A stretch of DNA of 64,000 nucleotides from Megascapheus bottae (taxonomy: Eukaryota > Chordata > Mammalia > Rodentia > Geomyidae), in the NCBI GenBank assembly GCA_024803745.1, contig JANJXV010000161.1, positions 1,624,001-1,688,000 on the forward strand, read 5' to 3'. Below, in pieces: positions 9,862-23,214 of the stretch. The notes under the pieces were generated by a model. The model saw only the letters and a program-made list of their open reading frames with translations, had not been told where the DNA came from and searched no databases. Each line of letters opens with the position of its first letter. Positions within the stretch are counted from its first letter, which is position 1. Made by a program: the position numbers and the translations under genes.

Positions 9862-12800
9862 CTACTGATTATGACGAATGAGGGAAACCACTGAGCCTAA
9901 GTTCCTTTGAGTCTGGCTTACTTCACTTAATATGATTTGTTCTAAGTCTTTCCATTTCCTAACAAATGGGGCGATGTCATTCTTTCTGACAGCAGCATAG
10001 AATTCCATTGTGTACAAATACCACAACTTGTTGATCCACTCATCAACTGAGGGACATCTGGGTTGGTTCCATATCTTTGCTATGGTGAATAGTGCTGCAA
10101 TGAACATTGTTGTGCTAGTGGGTTTAGTATGCCCTTGTTTCTGGATTGTTGGGTAAATGCCAAGTAGTGGAATTGCTGGGTCATAGGGGAGTTGTATGTT
10201 TAGCGTTTTGAGGCACTGCCGCACTGCTTTCCATAGTGGTTGAACGAGTTTGCACTCCCACCAACAGTGTAGTAGTGATCCCTCCTGACCACATCCCCTC
10301 CAGCATCTGTTGTCATTCGTTTTCCTGATCCTGGCCATTCTAACTGGAGTTAGGTGGAATCTTAGACTTGTTTTGATTTGCATTTCTTTTATGACCAGAG
10401 ATGTTGAGCATTTCTTCATGTGTCTATAGGCCATTTTTGTTTCTTCTTCAGAGAAGACTCTCTTTAAGTCTTTGGCCCATTTTGTAATGGGATGGGTGTT
10501 ACTTTGGAGGTTAGTTTTGGAGTGATTCAATTTTTTGAGTTGTTGATATATTTTAGATATGAGGCCTTGTTCCGTTGTTTGGGTGGTGAAGATATTCTCC
10601 CACTCTGTAGGCTTCCTGATTAGTTTACTAGCTATATCCGTTGCCATACAAAAGCTCTGCAGTTTAATGCAGTCCCACTTATCCAGCCTTTCTCTGATTT
10701 GTTGTGATTCTTGGTCCTTATTAAGAAAGTTTCGACCTGTACCAAGGAGGCCTAGTGTATCTCCTATTCCTTCCTGTAAACTTTTCAGTGTGTCAGCTTT
10801 TACCTCCACGTCTTTGATCCATTTGGAGTTAATTCTAGTGCAAGGGGACAAAGAAGGATCCAACTTTAGTTTTCTGCAGGTGTTTAACCAGTTCTGCCAG
10901 CACAACTTGTTGAAGAGGCTATCTTTCTTCCATTCTATTTTTTTGGCTCCCTGGTCAAAGATTAGGTGGCCATAGGTCTGTGGTTTAATATCTGGGTCCG
11001 CAGTTCTACTCCATTGGACTTCAGGCCTGTTCTTGTGCCAGTACCAAGCTGTTTTGAGAATTATAGCTCTGTAATAGAGTCTTAAGTTTGGAATTGAAAT
11101 ACCTCCAGCGCTGTTCTTTCTGCTAAGAAGTGTTTTTGCTATACGGGGTCTTTTATTATTCCATATGAAATTTTGAATTGCCTCTTCTATGTCTTTAAAG
11201 AATGACATTGGGATGTTGATGGGTATTATATTGAATTTGTAGATAGCCCTTGGCAAGGTTGTCATTTTCACAATGTTGATTCTTCCAATCCAGGAGCATG
11301 GGAGGTTTATCCATTTCCTTAGTTCTGCTTTAATTTCCTTTTTTAGGGTTTTAAAGTTTTCATCTAAACGGTCCTTTACATTCTTAGTTAAGCTAATTGC
11401 TAGGTACTTTATTTTCTTTGAGGCTATTGTGAAAGGATTTTCTTTCCTGATTATTGCCTCGTTCCTCTCAGTGTTGGCGTAAAGTAAGGCAGTTGGTTTT
11501 TGAGGGTTGATTTTATGGCCTGCTACCCTTCCAAAGCTTTGAATCAGCTCAAGGAGCTTGGGAGTAGAGTCTATAGGATTCTTTAAATACAGAATCATGT
11601 CATCTGCAAAGAGGGATAGTTTTATTTCCTCTTTCCCTACTTGGATCCCCTTTATGCTTGCTTCTTGCTATATTGCACTGCCTAGGAATTCTAGTACTAT
11701 GTTAAAAAGGAGTGGAGAGAGTGGGCATCCTTGTCTCGTTCCTGATTTTTGAGGGAATGACTTTAGATTTTCACCATTAAGTATAATACTAGCAGTGGGT
11801 TTCTCATACACAGCCTTTATTACATTGAGAAATGTTCCATGGATTCCTAGTTTCTCCACATCTTTTAACATAAAGGGGTTTTGGATCTTGTCAAATGCCT
11901 TTTCCGCATCTATTGAGACAATCATGTGATTTTATCCCTGCTCCTGTTGATGTGTTGAATTATATTAATTGATTTGTGTATGTTGAACCAGCTTTGCCTC
12001 CCTGTGATGAATCCAGTTTGATCATAGTGTATATTTTTTTGATGAGTTGTTGTAGACGGTTGGCCAGTATTTTGTTGAGAAGTTTTGCATCGAGGTTCAT
12101 CAAAGAAATGGGTCTATAGATCTCTTTCTTTGATGAATCTCTGTCTGGTTTGGGGATGAGGGATATGCTGGCTTCACAGAATCAGTTTGGTAAAGAACCT
12201 TCATTTTCAATTTCGTTGAAGAGCTTGAGGAGTATTGTTGTGAGCTCTGCTTTGAAGACCTTATAGAATTCAGCTGTGAATCCATCTGGCCCTGGGCTCT
12301 TTTTAAGTGGAACTTATCTAATTTCCATTTCTATTTCAGAGCTTGAAATAGGCCTGTTGAGTTGGGTTAGCTCTTCTTGGTTCAGTGTGTGTATGTTAAT
12401 ATTGTCTAGGAATTCATCCATTTCTTCTAGATTCTCAAATTTGTTGGCGTAAAGGTTTGAGAAGTATTCCCTCATGATATTCTGGATCTTGGTAATTTCT
12501 GTCGTGATATTACCATTTTTATCTGCGATTTTGTTTATTTCGATATGCTCTCTTCTTTTTTTGGTAAGATTTGCTAAGGGCTTGTCAATTTTGTTAATTC
12601 TTTCAAGAACCAACTCCTTGTTTTGTTGATTCTTTCTATAGTTTTTTTTTATTCCAAATCATTTAATTTTGCTTTGATTTTAATAATTTGCTTTCTCCTA
12701 ATGGGTTTAGGGTTGGTTTGTTGCTCTTTTTCCAGGAGGTTAAGGTGAGACATTATCTAGTTGGTTTGCCATTTTTCCAACTTGCTGTTGTAGGCACTCC

Positions 12801-13703
12801 GCGCTATAAATTTTCCTCTGAGTACTGCCTTTGTTGTGTCCCTAAGGAGTTGATATTTGTGTGCTCCTTATTGTTAAATTTCATAAACAGTTGGATATCT
12901 GTTCTGATCTCTTCGATTACCCATTGTTTTTGATTCAACAATGTGTGGTTCAGTCTCCATGAGTTACAGGGTTTTCTTTGGTGGAGATGTGTGTTCAGCT
13001 CCAATTTGATGCCTTTATGGTCTGAGAGTGTGCATGGAATAATTTCAGTGTTTCTGAATCTGTCCAGGTTTGCTTTATGGCCTAAGATGTGGTCTATTTT
13101 GGAAAATGTTCCATGTGCTGCTGAGAAAAACGTATATTGTGGTGTTACTGGGTGGAATATTCTGCAGATGTCTGTTAGATCTAGTTGGTCTATATAGTTG
13201 TTCAGTTCTAAGGTTTCTCTGTTGAGTTTTTGCCTTGTTGATCTGTCCATAGGTGAGAGTGGTGTGTTAAACTCACCAACAATCACTGTATTTCGATCTA
13301 TGTATGGTTTCAGTGTAAGTAAAGTTTGCTTGATGAAGTTTGGAGCTCCGGGATTGGGTGTGTAAATATTTAGGATTGTTATGTCTTCCGGGAGGAAAGA
13401 TCCCTTAATAGAATGTAGTAACCTTCTTTGTCTTTTCTTACTAATTTTAGTTTGAAGTCTATTGTATCTGATATGAGGATGGCAACTCTAGCCTGTTTAT
13501 GGGGGCAGTTAGCTTGATAGAGTTTATTCCAACCTCTCACTTTCAAAAGATGATTGTTTTTGGGTAAGATGTGTCTCTGGAAGTCAGCAGAATGATGGCT
13601 CTTGCTTTTTGATCCAACTAGACAACCTATGCCGTTTAATTGGAGAGTTAAGTCCATTGATATTGAGAGTTAGGATTGAGAGATATTTATTAGTTCCTAC
13701 CAT
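9862..13703 (-). pseudogene. Unit 2 L1 ORF2, broken
   Basis: RT and C-terminal region (11925-9862) is in one frame except for a TAG near 11668-11670 (in 'SAI-stop-QEASIKG', where other units have Arg). The FADD-containing part onward is a 578-codon open stretch with '[14 protein letters not shown]' and the normal stop after 'IRHNQ'. Upstream lesions include TGA at codon 40 (13584-13586), the frame change near 13565, a unit-specific single-base loss near 13406 in 'LLRDLSSRKT', and the shared frame changes near 12604 and 11930. The endonuclease motif is GEFNTPLS (Glu for Asp). Confidence 0.93.
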
Positions 13704-13751
13704 TTTTAAAAGCTTTTAGTAGGGCCTGTGTCTTGACAGTTCTTGTGGTCC

Positions 13752-14926
13752 TTAGATGGTATGCTGTTTAGGTGCCTTTTCTTTCCCTATATTGCATTTA
13801 TTTTGGTTTTCTATGTATAGAGCATCTTTGAGAATTCTCTGTAGTGTTGGTTTTGTTTCGACATATTGTTGCAGCTTTTCCCTGGAATGGAATGTTTTTA
13901 TTTTTCCCTCAGTTATGAATGAGAGCTTAGCTGGCTACAGTATTCTTGGTTGGTAGTTATTTGATTTAAGGGCATGACATATATGCTTCCAGTCACTTCG
14001 TGCTTGCATGGTCTCTGCTGAGAAATCTGGGGTTATTCTGATTGGTTTGCCTTTGTAGGTTACTGATCCCTTTTCCCTGGCTACCTTTAGGATCTTTCCT
14101 TTCGTTTCTATTGATCCAGTTCGGATCACAATGTGGCGGTGGGATGTTCTTTTCTGGTCAGGTCTGTTTGGGGTTCTAAAAGCTTCTCGTATCTGGATGG
14201 GCCAGCCCTTCTGGATATTTGGGAAATTCTCTGAGATGATTCCCTGAAGTATATTTCCAATACCATTGACCTCTTTCTCCACGCGCTCCTCAATAAAAAC
14301 TAGCCTTAAATTAGGCTTCCTAATTGTATCTTGGACCTCCTGAAGCGCTCTCTCATATTTCCTAGATTTGAATTGACTCATTTTCTGTTCTTTATAATAC
14401 CTAAATTATCTTCAGCCACGGAAATTCTCTTCTCTGCAATGTCTAACCTGCTATCTACTTTATTTTTCATCTCCCTTGCTTCTAATTGTTCACTTTTGAT
14501 GCCTTGCATCCCTTGTTTTAGATCATGTATGGATTTCTTTATCTCCTTGATTTCCTTTTGAGTATTTAGCTCAGTAGCTTTATTTTCTTTGGACATTTGC
14601 TGGAGTTTGGTCACGTTTTTATTTGTGCATTCTTTGAATTCATCCATCTTTCTTTGAAAAACCTTTATTATGGCCTCCTTTATGGCTTCTTCTTTTTCAC
14701 TTATCACCTTGTTTTTGCTTCCCTCTTGTTCAGGTATGGCTTCCTCCATTATCTCTTTCTTTATATTTTCACATTTTTCATTAATGATGTTTATCAATTG
14801 CATTTGTGTAGCAATTGGAAGACTCTCCTCTAGGTTTGCCAGTGACTGTTCCATTGTCTGTTTACATTGGGTGGGGGATGTTGTTTCTTAATTTGACATT
14901 TTTCTTGAGTTTCTTCTTCTGCCCAT
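13752..14926 (-). pseudogene. Unit 2 L1 ORF1, broken
   Basis: Starts with MGRRRNSRKMSN but has TAA at codon 13 (14888-14890) where other units have Gln. A 9-bp in-frame deletion removes three residues in the coiled coil ('KVDSRLD' instead of 'KVDSFDSRLD'). The common frameshift before 'MSQFKSRK' is present, and the shared TAG ends the RRM/C-terminal part at 13935. Confidence 0.92.
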
Positions 14927-15587
14927 TTGATAATGGGAGCAAGATTACTACTAAATACGATTATAGTTTTTCAGATATAACCAACCTTGACCTCTGTAGC
15001 TGGCAGACTCTAGATGTTCACAAGTTTTGATTGGTATTATCACTCTTTCTTTTTGTGCACTTACAGACCAGTCTAATACAACCACTGATAAGCGATTTAT
15101 ACCCAAAACAATAAGCCTCTCAATCCAAACTCTATTGTCTTTAAAGCCCTCTGAGCCTAGAGAATAATTAACCCCCTCATATACAATATTGCTCAACAGC
15201 CATCAAGTGTAGATCCGTGCAGTATAAGGGTTGAAAGACGAGCAGAGGTCCAGAGATAGAAAAAAAGAATGAGAGAGGTCAGGGGAGGTACAAGAGGATT
15301 AACGTAGGAGTGTAAGAATATTGTAGTAATGAAGAAAAGGTATAGCATATGGATAACTGACCTAAGTTGGTAAGTAGGTAGCATATTTGAGTACAAAGTT
15401 TGGAAAGTATTAGAATAAAACTTATGTGTTGCTGCACGACTAGCTCTTAGCCCAACCAGTGGCCTCACAGTTGACCATGGGATGGATCTGTTTTTCTTGT
15501 CTACGTTGAGGGAAAGGGGTATTTCACAAGATGCAGAAGCGAAGATTTCAGAAGCAAATGCTGTGAGTGAATTAGCTCGTAAAAAGC

Positions 15588-15791
15588 ATTTTTATTTTCT
15601 TTTATCTTTCTGCCAGTCTTGGGGCTTGAATTCAGGGCCTGAGCACTGTCCTCGGGTTTTCTCAAGTCTAGCCCTCTGCCACTTGAGCCACAGTGCCACA
15701 TCTAGATTTTCTATCTATGTGGTACTGAGCAATCAAACCCAGATCTTCATGGATGCTAGGCAAGCACTCTACCACTATGCCAAACTCTCAA
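15588..15791 (-). mobile_element. ID-type SINE-a (spacer 2)
   Basis: Positional copy of SINE-a, identical in layout to that of spacer 1. Confidence 0.85.
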
Positions 15792-16030
15792 CCCTGACAT
15801 AGTAATTATAAAGTCATCATCATCATCATCATATCCAAATATCCATTCTCCTACAAAGAATGAACACTTAACTGTGTATAATGCTTTTTTTTAATTTCAC
15901 TAGTTCTTCTGTGTTTTCCCCCTTGCATTTTTTACACATGACAGCAAAGCTAATCATCAGGAAAAAATTGGTTAGGATACAGAAACCTAATAATATCCTA
16001 GTAGATTGACGTCAAAAATATGTGCAAGAT

Positions 16031-16228
16031 GCCCTGTGTGTTTGACCTAGTGGGAGAGTCCTTGGCTACCAAGCAGTAAGCCTCAGGTTTGATTCCTCAT
16101 TACCACATACATAGAAAACGCTGCAAGTGGTGCTGTGGATCGGTGGGACAGCTAAAGCCTAAAGAAAGCCCAAGAACAATGTTCACACTCTGAGGTCAAG
16201 TCCCAAGACTAGCAAAAACAAAAAAAAA
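16031..16228 (+). mobile_element. ID-type SINE-b (spacer 2)
   Basis: Positional copy of SINE-b with 'GTGGATCGGTGGG' where other units read 'GTGGCTCGGTGGG'. Confidence 0.82.
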
Positions 16229-17271
16229 TTCGCCAAGGGGCAAAATGCAGGCAGAGAAGGCACTGTGAAGCAAATGTTTTGTAAAGGATGAGGGCAAAAT
16301 TGACCCTTAAGTTTGGATTTAACCTAAGAAAGTCTCCTTGTGGCTGAGACCCGATTGGTAGTTGGGCCTAGTGGAAGACATTGGGATTGGACAAATAAGG
16401 TTTGCTGTATACTACATCCACATGTATATTGTGAGATTGGAGGAGAGATTCAGCCTCCAGTATGTCTTTGGTGAGGTCTTTTGTGAGCAAGGATCTTTGG
16501 TCATTGGGCCCTGAAAGGTGACACTGCCTCCCTCACAATGGAACAGAATTTGGAACCCTGGTAACCAAGCCACTGTAACTAACAACCAGCTCAAGCCAGC
16601 TCACTTGGCCTGTGGCTCAGGAGGAAGAAAGATGTTGCTGTGCTGTTGCCCAAGGTCAGGAAACTCGAGTCTCAGGCATGGAAGTTGTAGATGTCTTACA
16701 CGAAGATGTACATGCTAGATTATTGCCAAGCCACAAATCCAGTATAACAGAACTTTCTCTAAGAAGAAGGCCAGGAAAATCCAGGGCAACCAGATGAGGT
16801 AAATTTCTAAGAAGAAATGTATTTGACCCCATCATCCTCCCCACACACTACAACTTCTTTTTTTTTCATTTTTTATTGTAATTAGTAAAAGGGTTAGATG
16901 ATATTTGCCAGATAGAAGGTGCATTAATTCACATACATTGATACCCTTTCACATGTCTTGGTACCCATTTCCCTCCAACCCCACACCCCCCACCCGTTTT
17001 GGTTTTCCCCCCTTCCCTATCAAATTTCAAATATCCAAATACAAATAAATTCAATATATCAGATAACAAAGTGAGATACTATACCAATATGGGATAACCA
17101 AGGGACAGCAAACGAGATGAGAGACAACATAGTACATTAAGGACAACAATCATTCATTATATGGCTTTTGTTTCAATATCCTGGAGGTCCTTTCAATTAG
17201 CTTCACATTATATGGCCATATATATGGCCTTTTGCTCTATTGCCAAGCTCTGCTAGTAGAGCCCAAGGTTT

Positions 17272-20200
17272 CTACTGATTATGACGAATGAGGGAAACCA
17301 TTGAGACTAAGTTCCTTTGAGTCTGGCTTACTTCACTTAATATGATTTGTTCTAAGTCTTTCCATTTCCTAACAAATGGGGCGATGTCATTATTTCTGGC
17401 AGCAGCATAGAATTCCATTGTGTACAAATACCACAACTTGTTGATCCACTCATCAACTGAGGGACATCTGGGTTGGTTCCATATCTTTGCTATGGTGAAT
17501 AGTGCTGCAATGAACATTGTTGTGCTAGTGGGTTTAGTATGCCCTTGTTTCTGGATTGTTTGGTAAATGCCAAGTAGTGGAATTGCTGGGTCATAGGGGA
17601 GTTGTATGTTTAGCCTTTGAAGCACTGCCGCACTGCTTTCCATAGTGGTTGAACGAGTTTGCACTCCCACCAACAGTGTAGTTGTGATCCCTTCTGGCCA
17701 CATCCCCTGCAGCATCTGTTGTCATTCGTTTTCCTGATCCTGGCCATTATAACTGGAGTTAGGTGGAATCTTAGACTTGTTTTGATTTGCATTTCTTTTA
17801 TGACCAGAGATGTTGAGTATTTCTTCATGTGTCTATAGGCCATTTTTGTTTCTTCTTCAGAGAAGACTCTCTTTAAGTCTTTGGCCCATTTTTAATGGGA
17901 TGGGTGTTACTTTGGAGGTTAGTTTTGGAGTGATTCAATTTTTTGAGTTGTTGATATATTTTAGATATGAGGCCTTGGTCCGTTGTTTGGTTGGTGAAGA
18001 TCTTCTCCCACTCTGTAGGCTTCCTGATTAGTTTACTAGCTATATCCGTTGCCATACAAAAGCTCTGCAGTTTAATGCAGTCCCACTTATCCAGCCTTTC
18101 TCTGATTTGTTGTGATTCTTGGTCCTTATTAAGAAAGTTTCGACCTGTGCCAAGGAGGCCTAGTGTATCTCCTATTCCTTCCTGTAAACTTTTCAGTGTG
18201 TCAGCTTTTACCTCCACGTCATTGATCCATTTGGAGTTAATTCTAGTGCAAGGTGACAAAGAAGGATCCAACTTTAGTTTTCTGCAGGTGTTTAACCAGT
18301 TCTGCCAGCACAACTTGTTGAAGAGTCTATCTTTCTGCCATTCTATTTTTTTGGCTCCCTGGTCAAAGATTAGGTGGCCATAGGTCTGTGGTTTAATATC
18401 TGGGTCCGCAGTTCTACTCCATTGGACTTCAGGCCTGTTCTTGTGCCAGTACCAAGCTGTTTTGAGAATTATAGCTCTGTAATAGAGTCTTAAGTTTGGA
18501 ATTGAAATTCCTTCAGCGCTGTTCTTTCTGATAAGAAGTGTTTTTGCTACACGGGGTCTTTTATTATTCCATATGAAATTTTGAATTGCCTCTTCTATGT
18601 CTTTAAAGAATGACATTGGGATGTTGATGGGTATTACATTGAATTTGTAGATAGCCCTTGGCAAGATTGTCATTTTCACAATGTTGATTCTTCCAATCCA
18701 GGAGCATGGGAGGTTTTTCCATTTCCTTAGTTCTGCTTTAATTTCCTTTTTTAGGGTTTTAAAGTTTTCATCTAAACGGTCCTTTACATTCTTAGTTAAG
18801 CTAATTGCTAGGTACTTTATTTTCTTTGAGGCTATTGTGAAAGTATTTTCTTTCCTGATTATTGCCTCGTTCCTCTCAGTGTTGGCGTAAAGTAAGGCAG
18901 CTGATTTGTGAGGGTTGATTTTATGGCTTTCTACCCTTCCAAAGCTTTGAATCAGCTCAAGGAGCTTGGCAGTAGAGTCTATAGGATTCTTTAAATACAG
19001 AATCATGTCATCTGCAAAGAGGGATAGTGTTATTTCCTCTTTCCCTACTTGGATCCACTTTATGCTTGCTTCTTGCCTTATTGCACTGTCTAGGAATTCT
19101 AGTACTATGTTAAAAAGGAGTGGAGAGAGTGGGCATCCTTGTCCCGTTCCTGATTTTAGAGGGAATGGCTTTAGATTTTCACCATTAAGTATAATACTAG
19201 CTGTGGGTTTCTCATACACAGCCTTTATTACATTGAGAAATGTTCCATGGATTCCTAGTTTCTCCACATCTTTTAACATAAAGGGGTTTTGGATCTTGTC
19301 AAATGCCTTTTCCGCATCTATTGAGACAATCATGTGATTTTATCCCTGCTCCTGTTGATGTGTTGAATTATATTAATTGATTTGTGTATGTTGAACCAGC
19401 TTTGCCTCCCTGTGATGAATCCAGTTTGATCATAGTGTATAATTTTTTTGATGAGTTGTTGTAGACGGTTGGCCAGTATTTTGTTGAGAAGTTTTGCATC
19501 GATGTTCATCAAAGAAATGGGTCTATAGATCTCTTTCTTTGATGAATCTCTGTCTGGTTTGGGGATGAGGGATATGCTGGCTTCACAGAATGAGTTTGGT
19601 AAAGGACCTTCATTTTCAATTTCGTTGAAGAGCTTGAGGAGTATTGGTGTGAGCTATGCTTTGAAGACCTTATAGAATTCAGCTGTAAATACATCTGGCC
19701 CTGGGCTCTTTTTAAGTAGAAGTTGTCTAATTTCCATTTCTATTTCAGAGCTTGAAATAGGTCTGTTGAGTTGGGTTAGCACTTCTTGGTTCAGTGTGGA
19801 TATGTTAATATTGTCTAGGAATGCATCCATTTCTTCTAGATTCTCAAATTTGTTGGTGTAAAGGTTTGAGAAGTATTCCCTCATGTTATTCTGGATCTTG
19901 GTAATTTCTGTCGTGATATTACCATTTTCATCTGCGATTTTGTTTATTTCGATATGCTCTCTTCTTTTTTTGGTAAGATTTGCTAAGTGCTTGTCAATTT
20001 TGTTAATTCTTTCAAAGAACCAACTCCTTGTTTTGTTGATTCTTTCTATAGATTTTTTTATTCCAAATCATTTTATTCTGCTTTGATTTTAATAATTTGC
20101 TTTCTCCTAATTGGTTTAGGGTTGGTTTGTTGCTCTTTTTCCATGAGGTTAAGGTGAGATATTAACTAGTTGGTTTGCCATTTTTCCAACTTGCTGTTGT

Positions 20201-21112
20201 AGGCACTCCGCGCTATAAATTTTCCTCTGAGTACTGCCTTTGTTGTGTCCCTAAGGAGTTGATATTTGTGTGCTCCTTATTGTTAAATTTCATAAACAGT
20301 TGGATATCTGTTCTGATCTCTTCGATTACCCATTGTTTTTGATTCAACAATATATTGTTCAGTCTCCATGAGTTACAGGGTTTTCTTTGGTGGAGATGTG
20401 TGTTCAGCTCCAATTTGATGCCTTTATGGTCTGAGAGTGTGCATGGAATAATTTCAGTGTTTCTGAATCTGTCCAGGTTTGCTTTATGGCCTAAGATATG
20501 GTCTATTTTGGAAAATGTTCCATGTGCTGCTGAGAAAAACCTATATTGTGGTGTTAGTGGGTGGAATATTCTGCAGATGTCTGTTAGATCTAGTTGGTCT
20601 ATATAGTTGTTCAGTTCTAAGGTTTCTCTTTTGAGTTTTTGCCTTGATGATCTGTCCATAGGTGAGAGTGGTGTGTTAAACTCACCAACAACCACTGTAT
20701 TTCGATCTATGTATGGTTTCAGTGTAAGTAAAGTTTGCTTGATGAAGTTTGGAGCTCCGGGATTGGGTGTGTAAATATTTAGGATCGTTATGTCTTCCGG
20801 GAGGAAAGATCCCTTTAGTAGTATGTAGTAACCTTCTTTGTCTTTTCTTACTAATTTTAGTTTGAAGTCTATTGTATCTGATAGGAGGATGGCAACTCCA
20901 GCCTGTTTATGGGGGCAGTTAGCTTGATAGAGTTTATTCCAACCTCTCACTTTCAAAAGATGATTGTTTTTGGGTACGATTTGTCTCTTGAAAACAGCAG
21001 AACGATGGCTCTTGCTTTTTGATCCAACTAGACAACCTATGCGTTTAATTGGAGAGTTCAGTCCATTGATATTGAGAGTTAGGATTGAGAGATATTTATT
21101 AGTTCCTACCAT
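17272..21112 (-). pseudogene. Unit 3 L1 ORF2, broken
   Basis: Begins MVGTNKYLSILTLNINGL. A unit-specific single-base loss near 21041 moves translation out of frame, and the common endonuclease frame change near 20970 moves it back. The result is a continuous 299-codon endonuclease ORF (21112-20213) in which ~28 residues around the catalytic Gln-Glu-Thr are replaced. RT 19333-17873 is open for 486 codons with [10 protein letters not shown] intact, then breaks at ~17893 (missing base in 'CCATTTTTAATGGG') and again at ~17613 ('GCCTTTGAAG'). The common frame change at ~19335 is present. This is the only unit with the complete 'RSWFFERINK' coding sequence. Confidence 0.93.
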
Positions 21113-21160
21113 TTTTAAAAGCCTTTAGTAGGGCCTGTGTCTTGACAGTTCTTGTGGTCC

Positions 21161-22348
21161 TTAGATGGTATGCTGTTTAGGTGCCTTTTCTTTCCCTATA
21201 TTGCATTTATTTTGGTTTTCTATGTATAGAGCATCTTTGAGAATTCTCTGTAGTCTTGGTTTTGTTTTGACATATTGTTGCAGCTTTTCCCTGGAATGGA
21301 ATGTTTTTATTGTTCCCTCAGTTATGAATGAGAGCTTAGCTGGCTACAGTATTCTTGGTTGGTAGTTATTTGATTTAAGGGCATGACATATATGCTTCAA
21401 GTCACTTCGTGCTTGCATGGTCTCTGCTGAGAAATCTGGGGTTATTCTGATTGGTTTGCTTTTGTAGGTTACTGATCCCTTTTCCCTGGCTGCCTTTAGG
21501 ATCTTTCCCTTCGTTTCTATTGATCCAGTTCGGATCACAATGTGGCGGTGGGATGTTCTTTTCTGCTCAGGTCTGTTTGGGGTTCTAAAAGCTTCTCGTA
21601 TGTGGATGGGCCTGCCCTTCTGGATATTTGGGAAATTCTCTGAGATGATTCCCTGAAGTATATTTCCAATACCATTGACCTCTTTCTCCACGCCCTCCTC
21701 AATACCAACTAGCCTTAAATTAGGCTTCCTAATTGTATCTTGGACCTCCTGAAGCGCTCTCTCATATTTCCTAGATTTGGATTGACTCATTTTATGTTCT
21801 TTCTGTATAATACCTGAATTATCTTCAGCCACGGAAATTCTCTCCTCTGCATTGTCTAACCTGCTATCAAAGCTATCTACTTTATTTTTCATCTCACTTG
21901 CTTTTAATTGCTCACTTTTGATGCCTTGCATCTCTTGTTTTAGATCATGTATGGATTTCTTTATCTCCACGATTTCCTTTTGAGTGGTTAGCTCAGTAGC
22001 TTTATTTTCTTTGGACATTTGCTGGAGTTTGGTCACGTTTTTATTTATGGATTCTATGAATTCATCCATCTTTCTTTGAAAAACCTTTATTATGGCCTCC
22101 TTTATGGCTTCTTCTTTTTCACTTATCACCTTGTTTTTGCTTTCCTCTTGTTCAGGTATGGCTTCCTCCATTATCTTTTTCTTTATATTTTCACATTTTT
22201 CATTAATGATGTTTATCAATTGCATTTGTGTAGCACTTGAAAGACTCTCCTCTAGGTTTGCCAGTGACAGTTCCATTGTCTGTTTACATTGGGTGGGGGA
22301 TGTTGTTTCTTGATTTGACATTTTTCTTGAGTTTCTTGTTCTGCCCAT
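21161..22348 (-). pseudogene. Unit 3 L1 ORF1: longest open copy, 334 codons then TAG
   Basis: The only ORF1 here free of frameshifts. Residues ~45-180 form a Lys/Glu/Gln-rich coiled coil that would trimerise. The RRM starts near residue 211 ('LRLVGIEEGVEKE'). The C-terminal domain contains 'ITPDFSAETMQARSDLKHIC' and 'QPRIL'. TAG at 21344-21346 falls where L1 ORF1 proteins normally have Tyr before Pro-Ala-Lys-Leu. The frame then continues to a natural TAA at 21161-21163, so about 60 residues of the nucleic-acid-binding domain are lost. The span 22348-21161 is a multiple of three. Confidence 0.92.
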
Positions 22349-23010
22349 TTGAAAATGGGAGCAAGATTACTACTAAATACGATTATAGTTTTTCAGATAT
22401 AACCCACCTAGACCTCTGTAGCTGGCAGACACTAGATGTTCACAAGTTTTGATTGGTATTATCACTCTTTCTTTTTGTGCACTTACAGACCAGCCTAATA
22501 CAACCACTGATAAGCGATTTATACCCAAAACAATAAGCCTCTCAATCCAATCTCTATTGTCTTTAAGTCCGTCTGAGCCTAGAGAATAATTAACCACCTA
22601 CATATACAATATTGTTCAACAGCCATCAAGTGTAGATCCGTGCAGTATAAGGGTTGAAAGACGAGCAGAGGTCCAGAGATAGAAAAAAAGAATGAGAGAG
22701 GTCAGGGGAGGTGCAAGAGGATTAACGTAGGAGTGTAAGGATATTGTAGTAAAGAAAAAAAGTTATAGCATAAGGATAACTGACATAAGTTGGTAAGTAG
22801 GTAGCATATTTGAGTACAAAGTTTGGAAAGTATTAGAATAAAACTTATGTGTTGCTGCACGACTAGCTCTTAGCCCAACCAGTGGCCTCACAGTGGACCA
22901 TGGGATGGATCTGTTTTTCTTGTCTACGTTGAGGGAAAGGGGTATTTCACAAGATGCAGAAGCGAAGATTTCAGAAGCAAATGCTGTGAGTGAATTAGCT
23001 CGTAAAAAGC

Positions 23011-23214
23011 ATTTTTATTTTCTTTTATCTTTCTGCCAGTCTTGGGGCTTGAATTCAGGGCCTGAGCACTGTCCTCGGGTTTTCTCAAGTCTAGCCCTCT
23101 GCCACTTGAGCCACAGTGCCACATCTAGATTTTCTATCTATGTGGTAGTGAGCAATCAAACCCAGATCTTCATGGATGCTAGGCAAGCACTCTACCACTA
23201 TGCCAAACTCTCAA
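23011..23214 (-). mobile_element. ID-type SINE-a (spacer 3)
   Basis: Positional copy of SINE-a with 'GTGGTAGTGAGC' instead of 'GTGGTACTGAGC', a variant shared with spacer 6. Confidence 0.85.

Larger units (their letters stand above)
9447..14926 (-). mobile_element. Unit 2 L1, inactive
   Basis: Minus-strand L1 whose 3' end reads 'CTTTTTGTTCGTTTG' instead of a pure T run, a marker shared with units 6 and 7. The C-rich 3'UTR tract is at 9561-9607. ORF2 is 13703-9862 and ORF1 14926-13752. Confidence 0.93.
14927..16856. other. Spacer 2
   Basis: Usual spacer with two SINEs and (TCA)n near 15814-15832. It shares 'ACCAGTCTAATACA', 'GAAAAGGTATAGCAT' and 'ACTGACCTAAGTTGG' with spacer 7 at the old right edge, suggesting an early-branching copy. 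No gene seen. Confidence 0.8.
16857..22348 (-). mobile_element. Unit 3 L1, inactive, ancestral-like copy
   Basis: Minus-strand L1 with C-rich 3'UTR tract at 16971-17017. It keeps apparently ancestral states lost in most units: an un-deleted 'TTTCAAAGAACC' (ORF2) and an un-deleted segment before 'KMSQSKSRK' (ORF1). It also shares 'TTTAGCCTTT', 'CCATTTTTAATGGGATGGG' and 'CTGTGCCAAGG' with unit 8. Confidence 0.93.
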
